Source: Candidatus Thorarchaeota archaeon
GTDB lineage: Archaea; Asgardarchaeota; Thorarchaeia; Thorarchaeales; Thorarchaeaceae
Reading direction: 5' to 3'
DNA: 61,579 nt
NCBI GenBank assembly: GCA_016839445.1
Contig: JAEOUG010000032.1
Coordinates: 1 to 61,579, forward strand
The notes beneath the pieces are model-generated. The model saw only the letters and a list, made by a program, of their open reading frames with translations, did not search any database and was not told where the DNA came from. Every line of letters begins with the position of its first letter. Within the stretch, counting starts at the first letter, position 1. Both the position numbers and the translations under genes were made by a program. Below, piece after piece: positions 52,466-61,176 of the stretch.

Positions 52466-53023
52466 TCAATCCAACGAGAGACCCTGATCATCCTTCTTTA
52501 CTGCGACTCTATCCTCTTGGCTCGCCCCGGCTTGAGTGAGTGCCCAGGATGCAACCATGCAGAGGATGACAGGAACGGAAAATAGCGGCGGCACGAAGAG
52601 GAAGATGAGTAACGCGGCAATGACGAGCACGCCAGTGGCAGTCTGCATTCCAGTGCTGTCAACGGATTTCTGGATGACAACACGCTCGCCAGTCGACTCA
52701 ATAGGCTTGCCGCAGTTCTGACATTTGTACATGCCATCTTGCGTCGCGTGCTCCTTTCTGTACAGATACTTGGCTCCGCAGTAGGGACATCGAACACGAA
52801 CCGCCTCCTCCGTTGTCACAATCCTTGGTGCCGGAGGAGCATAATCGACACTCGGTCCCGGGTCAAGTTCTAATCCTGAGCCAGTGAATCGTAGATAGGC
52901 TACAAAGGGCTTGCCACAGTTCTGGCAGGAGATGTAACCTCGGTCATCGATAGCTGAGGCTCGATAGAGATAGGTTGCATTGCAGTGTGGGCAATTCTGT
53001 CGACTGGAATCCTCTGAACCCAT
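52466..53023 (-). CDS. Zinc-ribbon membrane protein (paralogue of 15150-15893)
   Basis: 185 residues. Two zinc ribbons, CPHCNATYLYRAS ... CQNCGKPF and CPYCGAKYLYRKE ... CQNCGKPI, followed by a hydrophobic hairpin (VLVIAALLIFLFVPPLFSVP, ILCMVASWAL) and a short tail. The ribbons are nearly identical in plan to those at the C-terminus of the gene at 15150, but the domain order is reversed: ribbons first, helices last. Function unknown. Confidence 0.75.
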   Translation of the reverse strand: MGSEDSSRQNCPHCNATYLYRASAIDDRGYISCQNCGKPFVAYLRFTGSGLELDPGPSVDYAPPAPRIVTTEEAVRVRCPYCGAKYLYRKEHATQDGMYKCQNCGKPIESTGERVVIQKSVDSTGMQTATGVLVIAALLIFLFVPPLFSVPVILCMVASWALTQAGASQEDRVAVKKDDQGLSLD

Positions 53024-53103
53024 CGCCTTTCGTATGTCATGGGACGCGCAGAGAGATAAGCATTCTCAAGAACCCTCGGCAGTTGATAGGTGGTCTGGAG
53101 GTT

Positions 53104-54018
53104 CTAACCGAGGACCACGATGCAGAGCAGGCTTCCCCAATAGAAGATCTGAGAGGTGGTCACTAGAGATACTCTCTTGCCCAAGATCATGATAGACTCC
53201 TTTCGGTCAATCCTTGCCGCAAGAGGAACGAAGGCCGCACCGAGGACGAGAATGAGGAGTCCTGAAACCAGCAGAACCGACCAGAGCGAAGACGTTCCGA
53301 TGGACCCGATATCTACTATTCTGATTCCGTAATGTAGAGTCTCTGATTCGAAGACCAGACTCCAAGCTTGAGCAAAGCAACCAAAGAGGCCTCTGGTCGA
53401 TATCAACATCCCCGTTGTGAAAGAGAAGAGAGATTGCGGCCCAGAAGATCTGAATCTTGGGTGCAGAAGTGGGAGAATGAAGAGCAGACCAAGCAAAGGT
53501 CCAGAGATGATTATGATGCGCGAGGCACCCAAGAAGAAGCTGGAGTCATCGGTTATGCCTGCAGAGAAGAACAGCCAAGTCCATGTCTCGTGGTAGATGA
53601 GGGAACCCTCGGGAGGAAGGAAGCCCTGCCCGTACCAAGGTAGTGAGCCAATCCAACCGCTATCGAAAGGACTCCCTATAGTAATGCCACTCCAGGTCCT
53701 AGAGATGAACCCCGGATCGAGGACATCGATTAGGATGTCGGCGATGGATAGGTAGAAGGATGCCAAGGTGTTAGCAATCAGGAAGACGAGCAACAGGGAG
53801 TAGAAGACAAGCAGTCTATGGAGAAACAGCCCTGCTGGCTCATCATGCCTTGGCAGCCAGGAGATTGAGCGCTTAGCCAGCAATTCCCCACGTTCAACGC
53901 CCAGTCGGGCTGAGACCGCTCGGGAGAAACGACCAAGCAACAGAACGATGAAGGGAAGAGCCGCTGCAGCGACCAGTGCAACGTGGGCGGGAATCTGGAG
54001 AGAGAAGGGGAATGCCAT
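53104..54018 (-). CDS. Multi-pass membrane protein of unknown function
   Basis: 304 residues with about seven hydrophobic helices and a longer outside loop (residues ~105-150, rich in Gly, Ser, Trp). I do not recognise the family. Its start shares a base with the stop of the serine hydrolase gene, so the two are coupled and may work together, for example as an enzyme with a membrane partner. Confidence 0.65.
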   Translation of the reverse strand: MAFPFSLQIPAHVALVAAAALPFIVLLLGRFSRAVSARLGVERGELLAKRSISWLPRHDEPAGLFLHRLLVFYSLLLVFLIANTLASFYLSIADILIDVLDPGFISRTWSGITIGSPFDSGWIGSLPWYGQGFLPPEGSLIYHETWTWLFFSAGITDDSSFFLGASRIIIISGPLLGLLFILPLLHPRFRSSGPQSLFSFTTGMLISTRGLFGCFAQAWSLVFESETLHYGIRIVDIGSIGTSSLWSVLLVSGLLILVLGAAFVPLAARIDRKESIMILGKRVSLVTTSQIFYWGSLLCIVVLG

Positions 54019-55331
54019 CAGCGGATCACCTCGGGTGTGACAGACAGAGAAACGTGTGCTGAGATCCCGGCCGTGCGCTTCCGAATCTCGAGGACTGTGG
54101 ACAGGGCTGACACCAGTACAGGAATGAGGAGTAGCACCGTCTGAGGGAGTAGACCTGAGTATTCCAAGCTACTGGTATCGTGAACTGCAGGAAGAATGAG
54201 CTCTGTCAATAATGAGGCTTCGGCCTCGTAGTCTTCAGTACTTGCAGTGAATACTACAACGAGATTAGAGACCGGATGGATGAAAATCCTCTGTCCATAT
54301 ATCCCAGAGGCGTAGTGAATACCCAGATATGGTGCAGTCCACCAAAGAAACCCGTAGCCTGCAGGGCCAATCGCAGTTGAGTAGTCATCAACGTCAACAC
54401 GGGACTGTCCAGATGCAACGACCCATTCTGACGGTATGATCTGTTCCCCGTCCCAGAAACCACTCTGAAGACATAGCAATCCAAGCTTTGCCATGTCGCG
54501 GGGGCTGAGGTAGAGACCTCCACCACCTTTGTAGTTCCCTGCCGAGTCTTTCGCCCAGTATACATCAGTGATGCCTAAGGGCCCAAACAGAGCATCCATC
54601 GCAAACTGAAGAGCGGTCTTCCCTGTGCAGCGCTCGATAATGTTCAGGATGAGATGCGCTGCGCCGCAGGAATAGACCCATTCAGAACCGGGTGTACTTG
54701 CCATTGGCAAATCGAGGACGTACCGGATGGGATCTTCACTCGAATACATCTGGGTCGCAGAGTTGCGTGGGTCCTCGTAGTCATAAGACCATTGATCCCA
54801 GTCAAGGCCTGCTGTCATCGTTAGAAGGTGCTCAAGAGTGATTGATGACTTGCGTTCGTCTAGATTCTGGATATCCAGTTCAGGGTAGAAGTCAACAAGA
54901 TTCGTTTCTATGCCTGATATGAGACCCTTCTGGACTGCAATCCCGAACAGCATTGAAACTACACTCTTTGTGCATGACGCTATTGCATGCAATGAGTTCT
55001 GGCTGTACTCTGCAGATGGGTAGAGTTCGTAACCTATCTGCCCCCTTCTAATGACAACCACTGAGTCAATCACGAGGGACCTGCTTTCGATGAAGGCGGG
55101 AATCTCATTCAGCTTCGTTGAGTTGAGCCCAATGCTTTCCGGTGTCGCCGTTTCCCATTCCCAGAGTGAGTCACCATCGAAGGGTGCGGAGGCTGGTTGA
55201 TGGGCACTCATCGATGTAGTGGGGAGGAACATCGGTCTTGGAGATAGCATGTTAACACCGAAGGCTAGGAGTAGTGCGGAGAGTGCAACAAGAGATTCCA
55301 GCCTCCGAGATTTGTCGAGCAGGGTTCGCAT
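54018..55331 (-). CDS. Membrane-anchored class C beta-lactamase-like serine hydrolase
   Basis: 437 residues. Hydrophobic N-terminus, then a beta-lactamase/PBP-like domain: ASCTKSVVSMLFG (SxxK nucleophile), EHLLTMTAGLDWD, GSEWVYSCGAAHLI (Y-S-C where Y-S/A-N is common), LGLLCLQSG, and HYASGIYGQRIFI (in place of H/KTG). A C-terminal helix (LLPQTVLLLIPVLVSALSTV) anchors it. Archaea have no peptidoglycan, so a peptidase or esterase on another substrate is likelier than beta-lactam cleavage. Confidence 0.85.
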   Translation of the reverse strand: MRTLLDKSRRLESLVALSALLLAFGVNMLSPRPMFLPTTSMSAHQPASAPFDGDSLWEWETATPESIGLNSTKLNEIPAFIESRSLVIDSVVVIRRGQIGYELYPSAEYSQNSLHAIASCTKSVVSMLFGIAVQKGLISGIETNLVDFYPELDIQNLDERKSSITLEHLLTMTAGLDWDQWSYDYEDPRNSATQMYSSEDPIRYVLDLPMASTPGSEWVYSCGAAHLILNIIERCTGKTALQFAMDALFGPLGITDVYWAKDSAGNYKGGGGLYLSPRDMAKLGLLCLQSGFWDGEQIIPSEWVVASGQSRVDVDDYSTAIGPAGYGFLWWTAPYLGIHYASGIYGQRIFIHPVSNLVVVFTASTEDYEAEASLLTELILPAVHDTSSLEYSGLLPQTVLLLIPVLVSALSTVLEIRKRTAGISAHVSLSVTPEVIR

Positions 55332-55407
55332 TTCCTAGCCACATCCTTGAGTTTCGCGTGGCCAAGAAGGGGTATTCAGGTTGCCGCACCGAGCAGTGCG
55401 GATTCGG

Positions 55408-56388
55408 TCAGGAATAGGAGGACAGAAGCTGTTCGAGCCGTCTTCTCTGTAGGCGAGGCTTCTTCTTTGCGGGGAAGGGAAACAGAGTCTGGACGGATTC
55501 AACTGCGGGGTTCTGGTAGATCTGTCGAGACAGGTTTTCTGCCTCTCTAAGGTGATCTATGACGAATACACTGAGCATCATGGGTGCGGAGGCAGACACG
55601 TGAGAGTCGTAGTAGATACCAGAGAACTCCTTGTCCAACCACCTGATGATACTGACATGGTCAGCCTTCTCACTATCCCAATGTATCTGGGCGTAGTAGG
55701 TCACCCCAGGGTCCACATTGAGATTGACTCGTGCGACAAACCGTAGGCCTCCACCCTGTTGTAGCTGGCCAAGAATCCTGCGGACTCTCCGGGGTGTGAG
55801 GCCTGTCATCCCTGCAATCTCAGTTGCTGGCATTCTAGCGTCTTCGAGCAGGCAACGAAGAACTCTGACTTGGAGCGGCGAGAACTCCACGATCTGACCT
55901 TCTGAAGTCAGCTCCCTGTGAATCTCAACCTCGTGCACACCATCAACACTACTGAGGAAGTCCTCGAAGGCTCCAGGACCCATGGAGCGATCATACTGAG
56001 CAAAGATGATGCACCCGCCGTCTGAAAGACTACCAGCGGAGTATACGTGAGAGTCGTCCACGACTCTGGTCAGGACCCCCTGCTCGCGGTCCTTGCCCTT
56101 GATATGGACAAGAGCGATGTAGGAAACAGCATTTGCCATTGCGTAGTCCAGGTATACTGCGAAGTTGTGAATTGCCCCGCTCTCCACAAGTCGATTCATT
56201 CGCTTCTTCGCGGCATTCGCTGTCATCCCAAGCTCTCGGCCGAGCTCTTGGTAGGACACACGGCAGTCTCTCTCAAGTGCTCTCAGAATGCCTATGTCGA
56301 CCGAGTCCAATCCACGCACCACGGTCAAGTTGCTGTAGTCTTGACCAAGAGGCACCGTGTGAATCCCACTGTAAAAGTGTAGTGCCAT
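55408..56388 (-). CDS. AsnC/Lrp-family regulator with two DNA-binding/effector units
   Basis: 326 residues. Two tandem AsnC units: HTH 1 (LDSVDIGILRALERDCRVSYQELGRELGMTANAAKKRM...) then a RAM-like domain (IALVHIKG ...), and HTH 2 (LQVRVLRCLLEDARMPATEIAGMTGLTPRRVRR...) then a second beta domain. Single-unit Lrp proteins are ~150 residues, so this is a fusion or duplication. The HTHs are written here in pieces shorter than the motif. The exact start is uncertain (ATG 56388 lacks a clear ribosome site). Neighbour genes: cupin upstream, hydrolase downstream. Confidence 0.8.
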   Translation of the reverse strand: MALHFYSGIHTVPLGQDYSNLTVVRGLDSVDIGILRALERDCRVSYQELGRELGMTANAAKKRMNRLVESGAIHNFAVYLDYAMANAVSYIALVHIKGKDREQGVLTRVVDDSHVYSAGSLSDGGCIIFAQYDRSMGPGAFEDFLSSVDGVHEVEIHRELTSEGQIVEFSPLQVRVLRCLLEDARMPATEIAGMTGLTPRRVRRILGQLQQGGGLRFVARVNLNVDPGVTYYAQIHWDSEKADHVSIIRWLDKEFSGIYYDSHVSASAPMMLSVFVIDHLREAENLSRQIYQNPAVESVQTLFPFPAKKKPRLQRRRLEQLLSSYS

Positions 56389-56403
56389 GAGTGAAACGCG
56401 ATG

Positions 56404-56745
56404 TCAGAAGTAGTTGATTGTTATCAGGAAGAGCTCTTCGTTTCCCGTGTTACGATAGCCGTGAGCGGTCCCTGCAGACACCCTGACGACCATTTGAGGT
56501 GAGATGTCATACTTCTCCTGACCTATCCACCCCTCTCCGGAGCCTCCAAGAAAGCAGAACACGTGGTGATATTGATCCGTGTGTGTGGAGAACTCACATC
56601 CCGGAGGAACCTTTGTGATGGACACGCTTTGAGTAGCCGCACCCTTGGGAACGAGCCCATGACCCAGCACACCTGTTGCCACGCCCGGCCGAACTGGACT
56701 CCACTCAAGGTGTTTCCAGCTGACTGCCTTGTTGCTCTCTATCAT
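56404..56745 (-). CDS. Single-domain cupin protein
   Basis: 113 residues. Cupin motif 1 appears as PPGCEFSTHTDQYHHVFCFLGG and motif 2 as VSAGTAHGYRNTG, with His residues for a metal. Function unknown for such small cupins. It lies 15 nt upstream of the double AsnC gene on the same strand, so might be the ligand-binding or metabolic partner of that regulator. Confidence 0.82.
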   Translation of the reverse strand: MIESNKAVSWKHLEWSPVRPGVATGVLGHGLVPKGAATQSVSITKVPPGCEFSTHTDQYHHVFCFLGGSGEGWIGQEKYDISPQMVVRVSAGTAHGYRNTGNEELFLITINYF

Positions 56746-56861
56746 TGAAATGTCCTCGCCACTCTTGTCGGAGATGATGATAGAGAATCTGCGTATTACT
56801 GTCTACCGGAGTGGAATCATGTGTGGCTGGCATCACGCCACAACCAGCTGCATCTTGGAGT

Positions 56862-56892
56862 TCGACAAATCGCTAACTGATTCTCGACAAAT
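56862..56892 (+). repeat. Direct repeats TCGACAAAT spaced by two helical turns
   Basis: TCGACAAAT occurs at 56862-56870 and 56884-56892, offset 22 bp, just upstream of TATA-like cctattaag (56901-56909) and the GGPP synthase ATG at 56941. Layout suits an activator binding the same face of DNA twice. Confidence 0.5.
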
Positions 56893-56900
56893 TGAGTAAC

Positions 56901-56909
56901 CCTATTAAG
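56901..56909 (+). promoter_or_regulatory. TATA-like box of GGPP synthase gene
   Basis: cctattaag lies ~35 nt before the start codon; a transcription start ~25 nt downstream would leave a leader of about 10 nt. Confidence 0.45.
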
Positions 56910-56940
56910 GCGGATAGACGCCCTCCAGTGGCCAAGGGGA

Positions 56941-58026
56941 ATGTCATTGTCCGATTACCTGACAACTCTCAAGGAGGAAGTGGAAAAGGTTGAGCGTGCG
57001 CTGCACGAGTTTCTCAGCCTCAAGATAAAGCAGGTCGAGCACCTCGGCTCATGGCACAAGACATACTACGAGAACGTGAAGGAGTACATGACACGTGGTG
57101 GAAAACGGCTCAGACCCGTGCTTGTAGTGATTGGTCACAAGGCAATCAGCGAAGACGCTGACGAGAAGAGGCTCTACCGCGCAGCGTGCTCAGTAGAGAT
57201 CCTGCACAACGGATCACTTCTCCACGATGATCTCATAGACCACGATGAAACCCGTCGAGGTGGAAAGACATTCCACGCAACGTACCGAGACCTTGTGCGA
57301 GGCAGTGGGGCCAGCAAGGAGGCCGCAGACAACTACGGCATGACGATGGCCATTCTCGGAGGGGACTCGCTAATCAACCTTGGAGCACAGGCAATAACCT
57401 CGGCGAATCTTGATCCGGACGTAGGTGTGAAGTGCCAAGACCTCTACCAGACTGCATTCGAAGGATTGGTGGACGGTGTCCTGCTTGAGATGCACATGAT
57501 TGAGGACCCAGAGGCAAACCCCGAGATGTATCTCGAAATGGTGAGCATGAAGACGGCCATACTCTTCGACAAGTCTCTTGTGATGGGTGCAACTATTGCG
57601 CGGGCTTCTGACTCGCAGATTGCAGCTCTGAAGGAGTTTGGCATAAAGGTGGGTCAAGCTTTCCAGGTTCAGGATGACATCCTGGGTTCATTTGGTGATG
57701 AGGAGAAGACGGGCAAGTCGGCCTCAGGTGATATCAGAGAGGGAAAGAAGACGATGCTTGTCTTTGAGGCATATGCACGTGCCTCTTCTGAACAGCGCAG
57801 GAAGCTAGACCAGCTGCTTGGAAAGGACAACATGACTGAGGATGAGGTCGAGGAAGTACGGGCAGTCTTCCGTGACTCAGAAGCCCTCGAGGTATGCCAG
57901 AAGCGAATGGATGAGCTACTGACCAGCGGCCAGAAGGCGCTGGATAAGGCATCGCCCCCACTCGTTCCTCGCTACAAGGACTTCATGATCACCATTTCGG
58001 ACTTCCTGATTAAGAGAGACTACTAG
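56941..58026 (+). CDS. Geranylgeranyl/farnesyl diphosphate synthase (polyprenyl synthetase)
   Basis: 361 residues. The first aspartate-rich motif is DDLID in LLHDDLIDHDETRRGG (residues ~96-100), the second is DDILG in FQVQDDILGSFGDEEKTG; GGKRLRP and the EMVSMKTA helix are also seen. It condenses IPP with allylic diphosphates; in archaea the product (usually C20) supplies membrane ether lipids. Bulky residues five before the first motif set the chain length; here ILHNGSLL precedes it, compatible with C20 but not proof. Confidence 0.93.
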   Translation: MSLSDYLTTLKEEVEKVERALHEFLSLKIKQVEHLGSWHKTYYENVKEYMTRGGKRLRPVLVVIGHKAISEDADEKRLYRAACSVEILHNGSLLHDDLIDHDETRRGGKTFHATYRDLVRGSGASKEAADNYGMTMAILGGDSLINLGAQAITSANLDPDVGVKCQDLYQTAFEGLVDGVLLEMHMIEDPEANPEMYLEMVSMKTAILFDKSLVMGATIARASDSQIAALKEFGIKVGQAFQVQDDILGSFGDEEKTGKSASGDIREGKKTMLVFEAYARASSEQRRKLDQLLGKDNMTEDEVEEVRAVFRDSEALEVCQKRMDELLTSGQKALDKASPPLVPRYKDFMITISDFLIKRDY

Positions 58027-58164
58027 ACTCCAGGTTCTAGAATTCGTGTCTCCAAAATCGCCAAGCGGCTGCTATTGGTGTCAGAGCCATTGCCGGGAAC
58101 TCGGTGCTCAGAAGTACACAAGAGAGTTCAAGAGCAACATGCCCCACTCAGATACGTGGTCAGA

Positions 58165-58947
58165 GTGTCCGAGAGCGAGAGTAGGAAAGAGGAAGATTCA
58201 AGGTGGTCACTACGAGATGTGCTCGACCTAGCCTTCTCTTTGATGTTCGTCGTAGTCCTCTTTTCGGGCCTCTTTCTACTGTACCTAGCATCGTTCTATG
58301 TCCAATCATACTTCTGGGGAGTAGAGATCTGGCCTGGCACATATGCGGACTACTGGGGAGTAAGGCTCTTCGACGCTTACTACTTCATTTTCTACTCGGG
58401 GTTCTATCTCCTTATTGCGGCGTCAGTCCTCTTCATTGCTCGGATTGCCCTCGACACCAGGAGGGCTTCCTATACAGAGTCGGATTCCGCAAGGTGGCAT
58501 CTCAGGTTTGGTCTTCTTCTTCCTGCAATCCTCACATGGGGTATTCCTCAAGGAACCTTCTATGGCGGCGTCAGACCCGGATTCGTCATCACCGGAGTCA
58601 TTACACCCCTTTACAACTACGTCTTCAGTGGCCTCTACGGACTTGACGCGAGCTTTGTTCTGACCACTGGATGGAGCCCGTTCTATCTACTGGGAGTCCT
58701 CCAGTTCTTCATTGCATTGACGCAGTACGTAGCCTTGAAGAGATACGAGGCGCGCAGGATAGGTCTCAGGCTGTTCCTGATTCCGATTCTAGCCAGCCTC
58801 GTTCAGAGTGCCCTGCTCTTTGGCATTGGTTTGCCGGAGATTCTGTGCGCTGTGGAAGATCTGGCACTAGCGACTCTTCCAGTCCCAATCTTCACCATCG
58901 GGATTCTGATACGTGCCGCGGCACGACCTACTCGCATGAGCCAGTAG
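58165..58947 (+). CDS. Multi-pass membrane protein of unknown function
   Basis: About 260 residues, six or seven hydrophobic segments (e.g. VLDLAFSLMFVVVLFSGLFL, FIFYSGFYLLIAASVLFI, and a C-terminal LPVPIFTIGILIRAA). I do not recognise a family. The start is uncertain: GTG 58165 or 58156, or further left; codons from 58075 look less protein-like. It follows the prenyl synthase gene by ~140 bp on the same strand. Confidence 0.55.
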   Translation: MSESESRKEEDSRWSLRDVLDLAFSLMFVVVLFSGLFLLYLASFYVQSYFWGVEIWPGTYADYWGVRLFDAYYFIFYSGFYLLIAASVLFIARIALDTRRASYTESDSARWHLRFGLLLPAILTWGIPQGTFYGGVRPGFVITGVITPLYNYVFSGLYGLDASFVLTTGWSPFYLLGVLQFFIALTQYVALKRYEARRIGLRLFLIPILASLVQSALLFGIGLPEILCAVEDLALATLPVPIFTIGILIRAAARPTRMSQ

Positions 58948-59058
58948 ATGGCCTTGATGCGGGGCATATGAGAATCGTGGTGGGCTCTTCTTCGTGAGGC
59001 CATCTTGATGACGGCCAAGGAATCATCCACTTGGGGTTATGTTTGGGAACTGCTCCGT

Positions 59059-59628
59059 TTAGTCCTCAGGACAGAGCTTCTTTCCGACTGAGAAGGCTTC
59101 TGCAACTCTCTCTCCGAGAAGCCAATAGGCCGAGGGAGGCTGAGTGTATGCTAGTTGTCCAATCTTCTCTTGGTCTAGTTTACCGTCTGTCAGGAAGCGC
59201 TCCTCTGTGTAGATGTGCTTGACCTCCCCGACTATGAGTAGCCGCTCAACCATCTCTAGCACATCGAACACTGTAAGCTCGATGCAGACCGGACACTCCT
59301 TGATCATGGGGACATCTCCCAGTTCTCCGTAGAATGTTGTGAAGAGCTTCGACTTGTCCTCCTTTGCTCCCGAAGTGATACCGCAGTAGTCGAGCTCGAC
59401 AACTAGATCTCTGTCAGGTATGTTAATGCTGAACTTGCCCTGTTCACGAATTCCTTTTGCAGTATACCTGTCCTTCGCCACGGAGAACAGCCAGAGATGG
59501 GGCTTGAAGGAGATTCTCGTCAGCCATGCCAAGTTCATGAAGTTCGGCTTGCCATCTACTATGGCCCCCACCAGAACCGCAGGCTTCGGAAAGGGTGCGA
59601 TGCCGTTGTCAATCTCTATCTTGCTCAT
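59059..59628 (-). CDS. Flavin reductase-like FMN-binding protein (flavoredoxin type)
   Basis: 189 residues. Pattern of the flavin-reductase-like split barrel: PKPAVLVGAIVDGKPNFMNL, AWLTRISFKPHLWLFSVAKDRYT, FSINIPDRDLVVELDYCGITSG, CPVCIELTVFDVLEMV and LLIVGEVKHIYTEE. It binds FMN and probably carries electrons as flavoredoxins do. ATG 59628 fits the fold start; AAGGAG lies ~14 nt upstream. Confidence 0.85.
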   Translation of the reverse strand: MSKIEIDNGIAPFPKPAVLVGAIVDGKPNFMNLAWLTRISFKPHLWLFSVAKDRYTAKGIREQGKFSINIPDRDLVVELDYCGITSGAKEDKSKLFTTFYGELGDVPMIKECPVCIELTVFDVLEMVERLLIVGEVKHIYTEERFLTDGKLDQEKIGQLAYTQPPSAYWLLGERVAEAFSVGKKLCPED

Positions 59629-59822
59629 AATTGGAATACCACTCCTTTGAGTATTAAGCGCGCCGCACCACGCTGTGCGAAATCGAGCTTGCCGCATGCA
59701 GACGCTGAAGCAGATAGTTGTGAGGTTTGTCGAGCTCTGACGGACAGAGCTCCTCCTGTCTGCACTACCACTCATCTCTGCATAATAGACTGCAGCTGTG
59801 AATCATTAGATGGAGAACTAGG

Positions 59823-60038
59823 TCATCCGTCGCGAGGATACACCATGACCACGTTCCGCAGGTTGTACAGCACTGGAAGATTCTCGCCCTTCTTGGCTCG
59901 TTTGATGATTAGGAAGCCGTCAGTGAAAACGTCCTCTAGGACACCTTCATCCCTTACGGCCCCAGGTATGGGAACCACAACCACGGTCTTGCCAATGTAC
60001 TCTCTTAATCGCTCCAGTAGTGATACTCTGGTAGACAC
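59823..60038 (-). CDS. LSm/Sm-like small RNA-binding protein
   Basis: 71 residues. The Sm plan is visible: helix LLERLREYIG, then strands KTVVVVPIPG, DEGVLEDVFTDGFLII (Sm1-like) and NLRNVVMVYP (Sm2-like ending with hydrophobic V-V-x-V). The classic Sm1 'D-x-h-x-N' is replaced by D-G-F-L-I-I, so this is a diverged member and the call is less sure. GTG start with AGGTG 5 nt upstream. Confidence 0.6.
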   Translation of the reverse strand: MSTRVSLLERLREYIGKTVVVVPIPGAVRDEGVLEDVFTDGFLIIKRAKKGENLPVLYNLRNVVMVYPRDG

Positions 60039-60065
60039 TCCATCACCTCTCCGTGGAAACGTTGC

Positions 60066-60105
60066 TCCGTTTCTGTTTCAGTAGTGAAACAACAGTCCGT
60101 TGTTG
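60066..60105 (-). promoter_or_regulatory. Two small hairpins upstream of LSm-like gene
   Basis: On the forward strand GTTTC-AGTAGT-GAAAC and CAACA-GTCCG-TTGTTG follow each other. Read leftward they fall in the leader expected from a TATATC near 60116. They may fold in the mRNA or be operator sites. Confidence 0.35.
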
Positions 60106-60201
60106 CTTCCTTCTAGATATACTCTTGTGCCCACAGATATCGAGCACGTGCTGATTGGTCAGAATCACTTGGAGGAAGCTTCGGTGGGCTCGGGTTCGCT
60201 T

Positions 60202-60789
60202 CTAGGAAACACCTCTTCGCTTGCCTCGAATAGTCCCGACTAGGCCGACCACTGCTATGAACCCGGCAAGTGCCAGCCCACCTACGAACAGATGTGTTCC
60301 AAGTGCATACATCTCTTCATAGCCTGGATCAATGTATGTGACCGACCCATCGCTATGCATTGCAGTATTGAATATGTGGTAGAAGTCAACTGTCGCATTG
60401 GTGTCGATCCAGTTGACTGTTACATTGAAATCTTGATTGAAGTTGCTCGATGGATCTGCAGTGGGATACTGCAACAGCACTTCATGCACTCCCGGATCCA
60501 GACCATATGTAGCGATTGTTTCATTCGTTTCACAGCTCACGGTGATCGAGACATTCCCGCCGGTAACGTTGAACTCCTGAATGCTGAGCTGCTCTCCATA
60601 GAGTGTTTCTGTGGCCACTGGAGAGGAGCTACTCACCTCCAGGGATACTTCATCGCCTCCAACCATTCCTCCCCACCACCAGTCAGTGGGTCCAATTCCA
60701 GTGTGGATCAACGTCCGACTGTACAGTAGAACTACGCTTCCAGGTACAAGAGCCAGAATAATCAACACAGATACAGCTTTGACATTCAT
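60202..60789 (-). CDS. Small anchored extracellular protein of unknown function
   Basis: 195 residues. N-terminal hydrophobic helix (~5-25), an outside beta-rich domain with several N-x-S/T sites (SLEVSSSSPVATETL, FNVTVNWIDTNATVDF), and a C-terminal membrane helix ending RGKRRGVS. Both termini are membrane segments. No known domain recognised. ATG 60789 is preferred to GTG 60798. Confidence 0.6.
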   Translation of the reverse strand: MNVKAVSVLIILALVPGSVVLLYSRTLIHTGIGPTDWWWGGMVGGDEVSLEVSSSSPVATETLYGEQLSIQEFNVTGGNVSITVSCETNETIATYGLDPGVHEVLLQYPTADPSSNFNQDFNVTVNWIDTNATVDFYHIFNTAMHSDGSVTYIDPGYEEMYALGTHLFVGGLALAGFIAVVGLVGTIRGKRRGVS

Positions 60790-61176
60790 CTCTGTCACCG
60801 AATTGCGCGATTCCTCAAGCCAAGCCCGTCTTACATGGAGATGAAACTCCGATTAATGTTCTTGTGTGCGAAGAGGCCAATCGGAAGTGGGAAGCAGGTG
60901 TGATTCACTATGGCGAACTCCGATGACCTCTACATGTATACAGTAGGACAGTGCGGTCCTGAGGTGATTGTACATGTGGGGTTAACCATACTGAATCCGG
61001 GTGACAGTGCTGCCAAGCCAAGAGACAGTCATAGAGCCAGTCCTCTCAACGGACGGAGGATAGAAACCACTGACTCTCACTAAGCAGCTGTCAATGAAAA
61101 ATAAGACAACAAAGGATGGAATACGTCGATTACACAACTCGCTTGGACAACTCTAGGTACTGTGCGAAACACACTT
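60790..61176. other. Intergenic stretch without recognised gene
   Basis: About 390 bp between the anchored protein gene and the 23S rRNA end. No convincing coding frame, tRNA or 5S rRNA seen. TACATGT occurs twice (60931, 60971) and AGGAC-AGTGCG-GTCCT (60945-60960) can form a weak hairpin. Confidence 0.5.

Noticed and set aside
58949..59004. GATGGCCT / AGGCCATC pair after the membrane protein gene as a terminator
   Set aside because: The arms are ~40 nt apart and no T-run follows, so chance pairing is likely.
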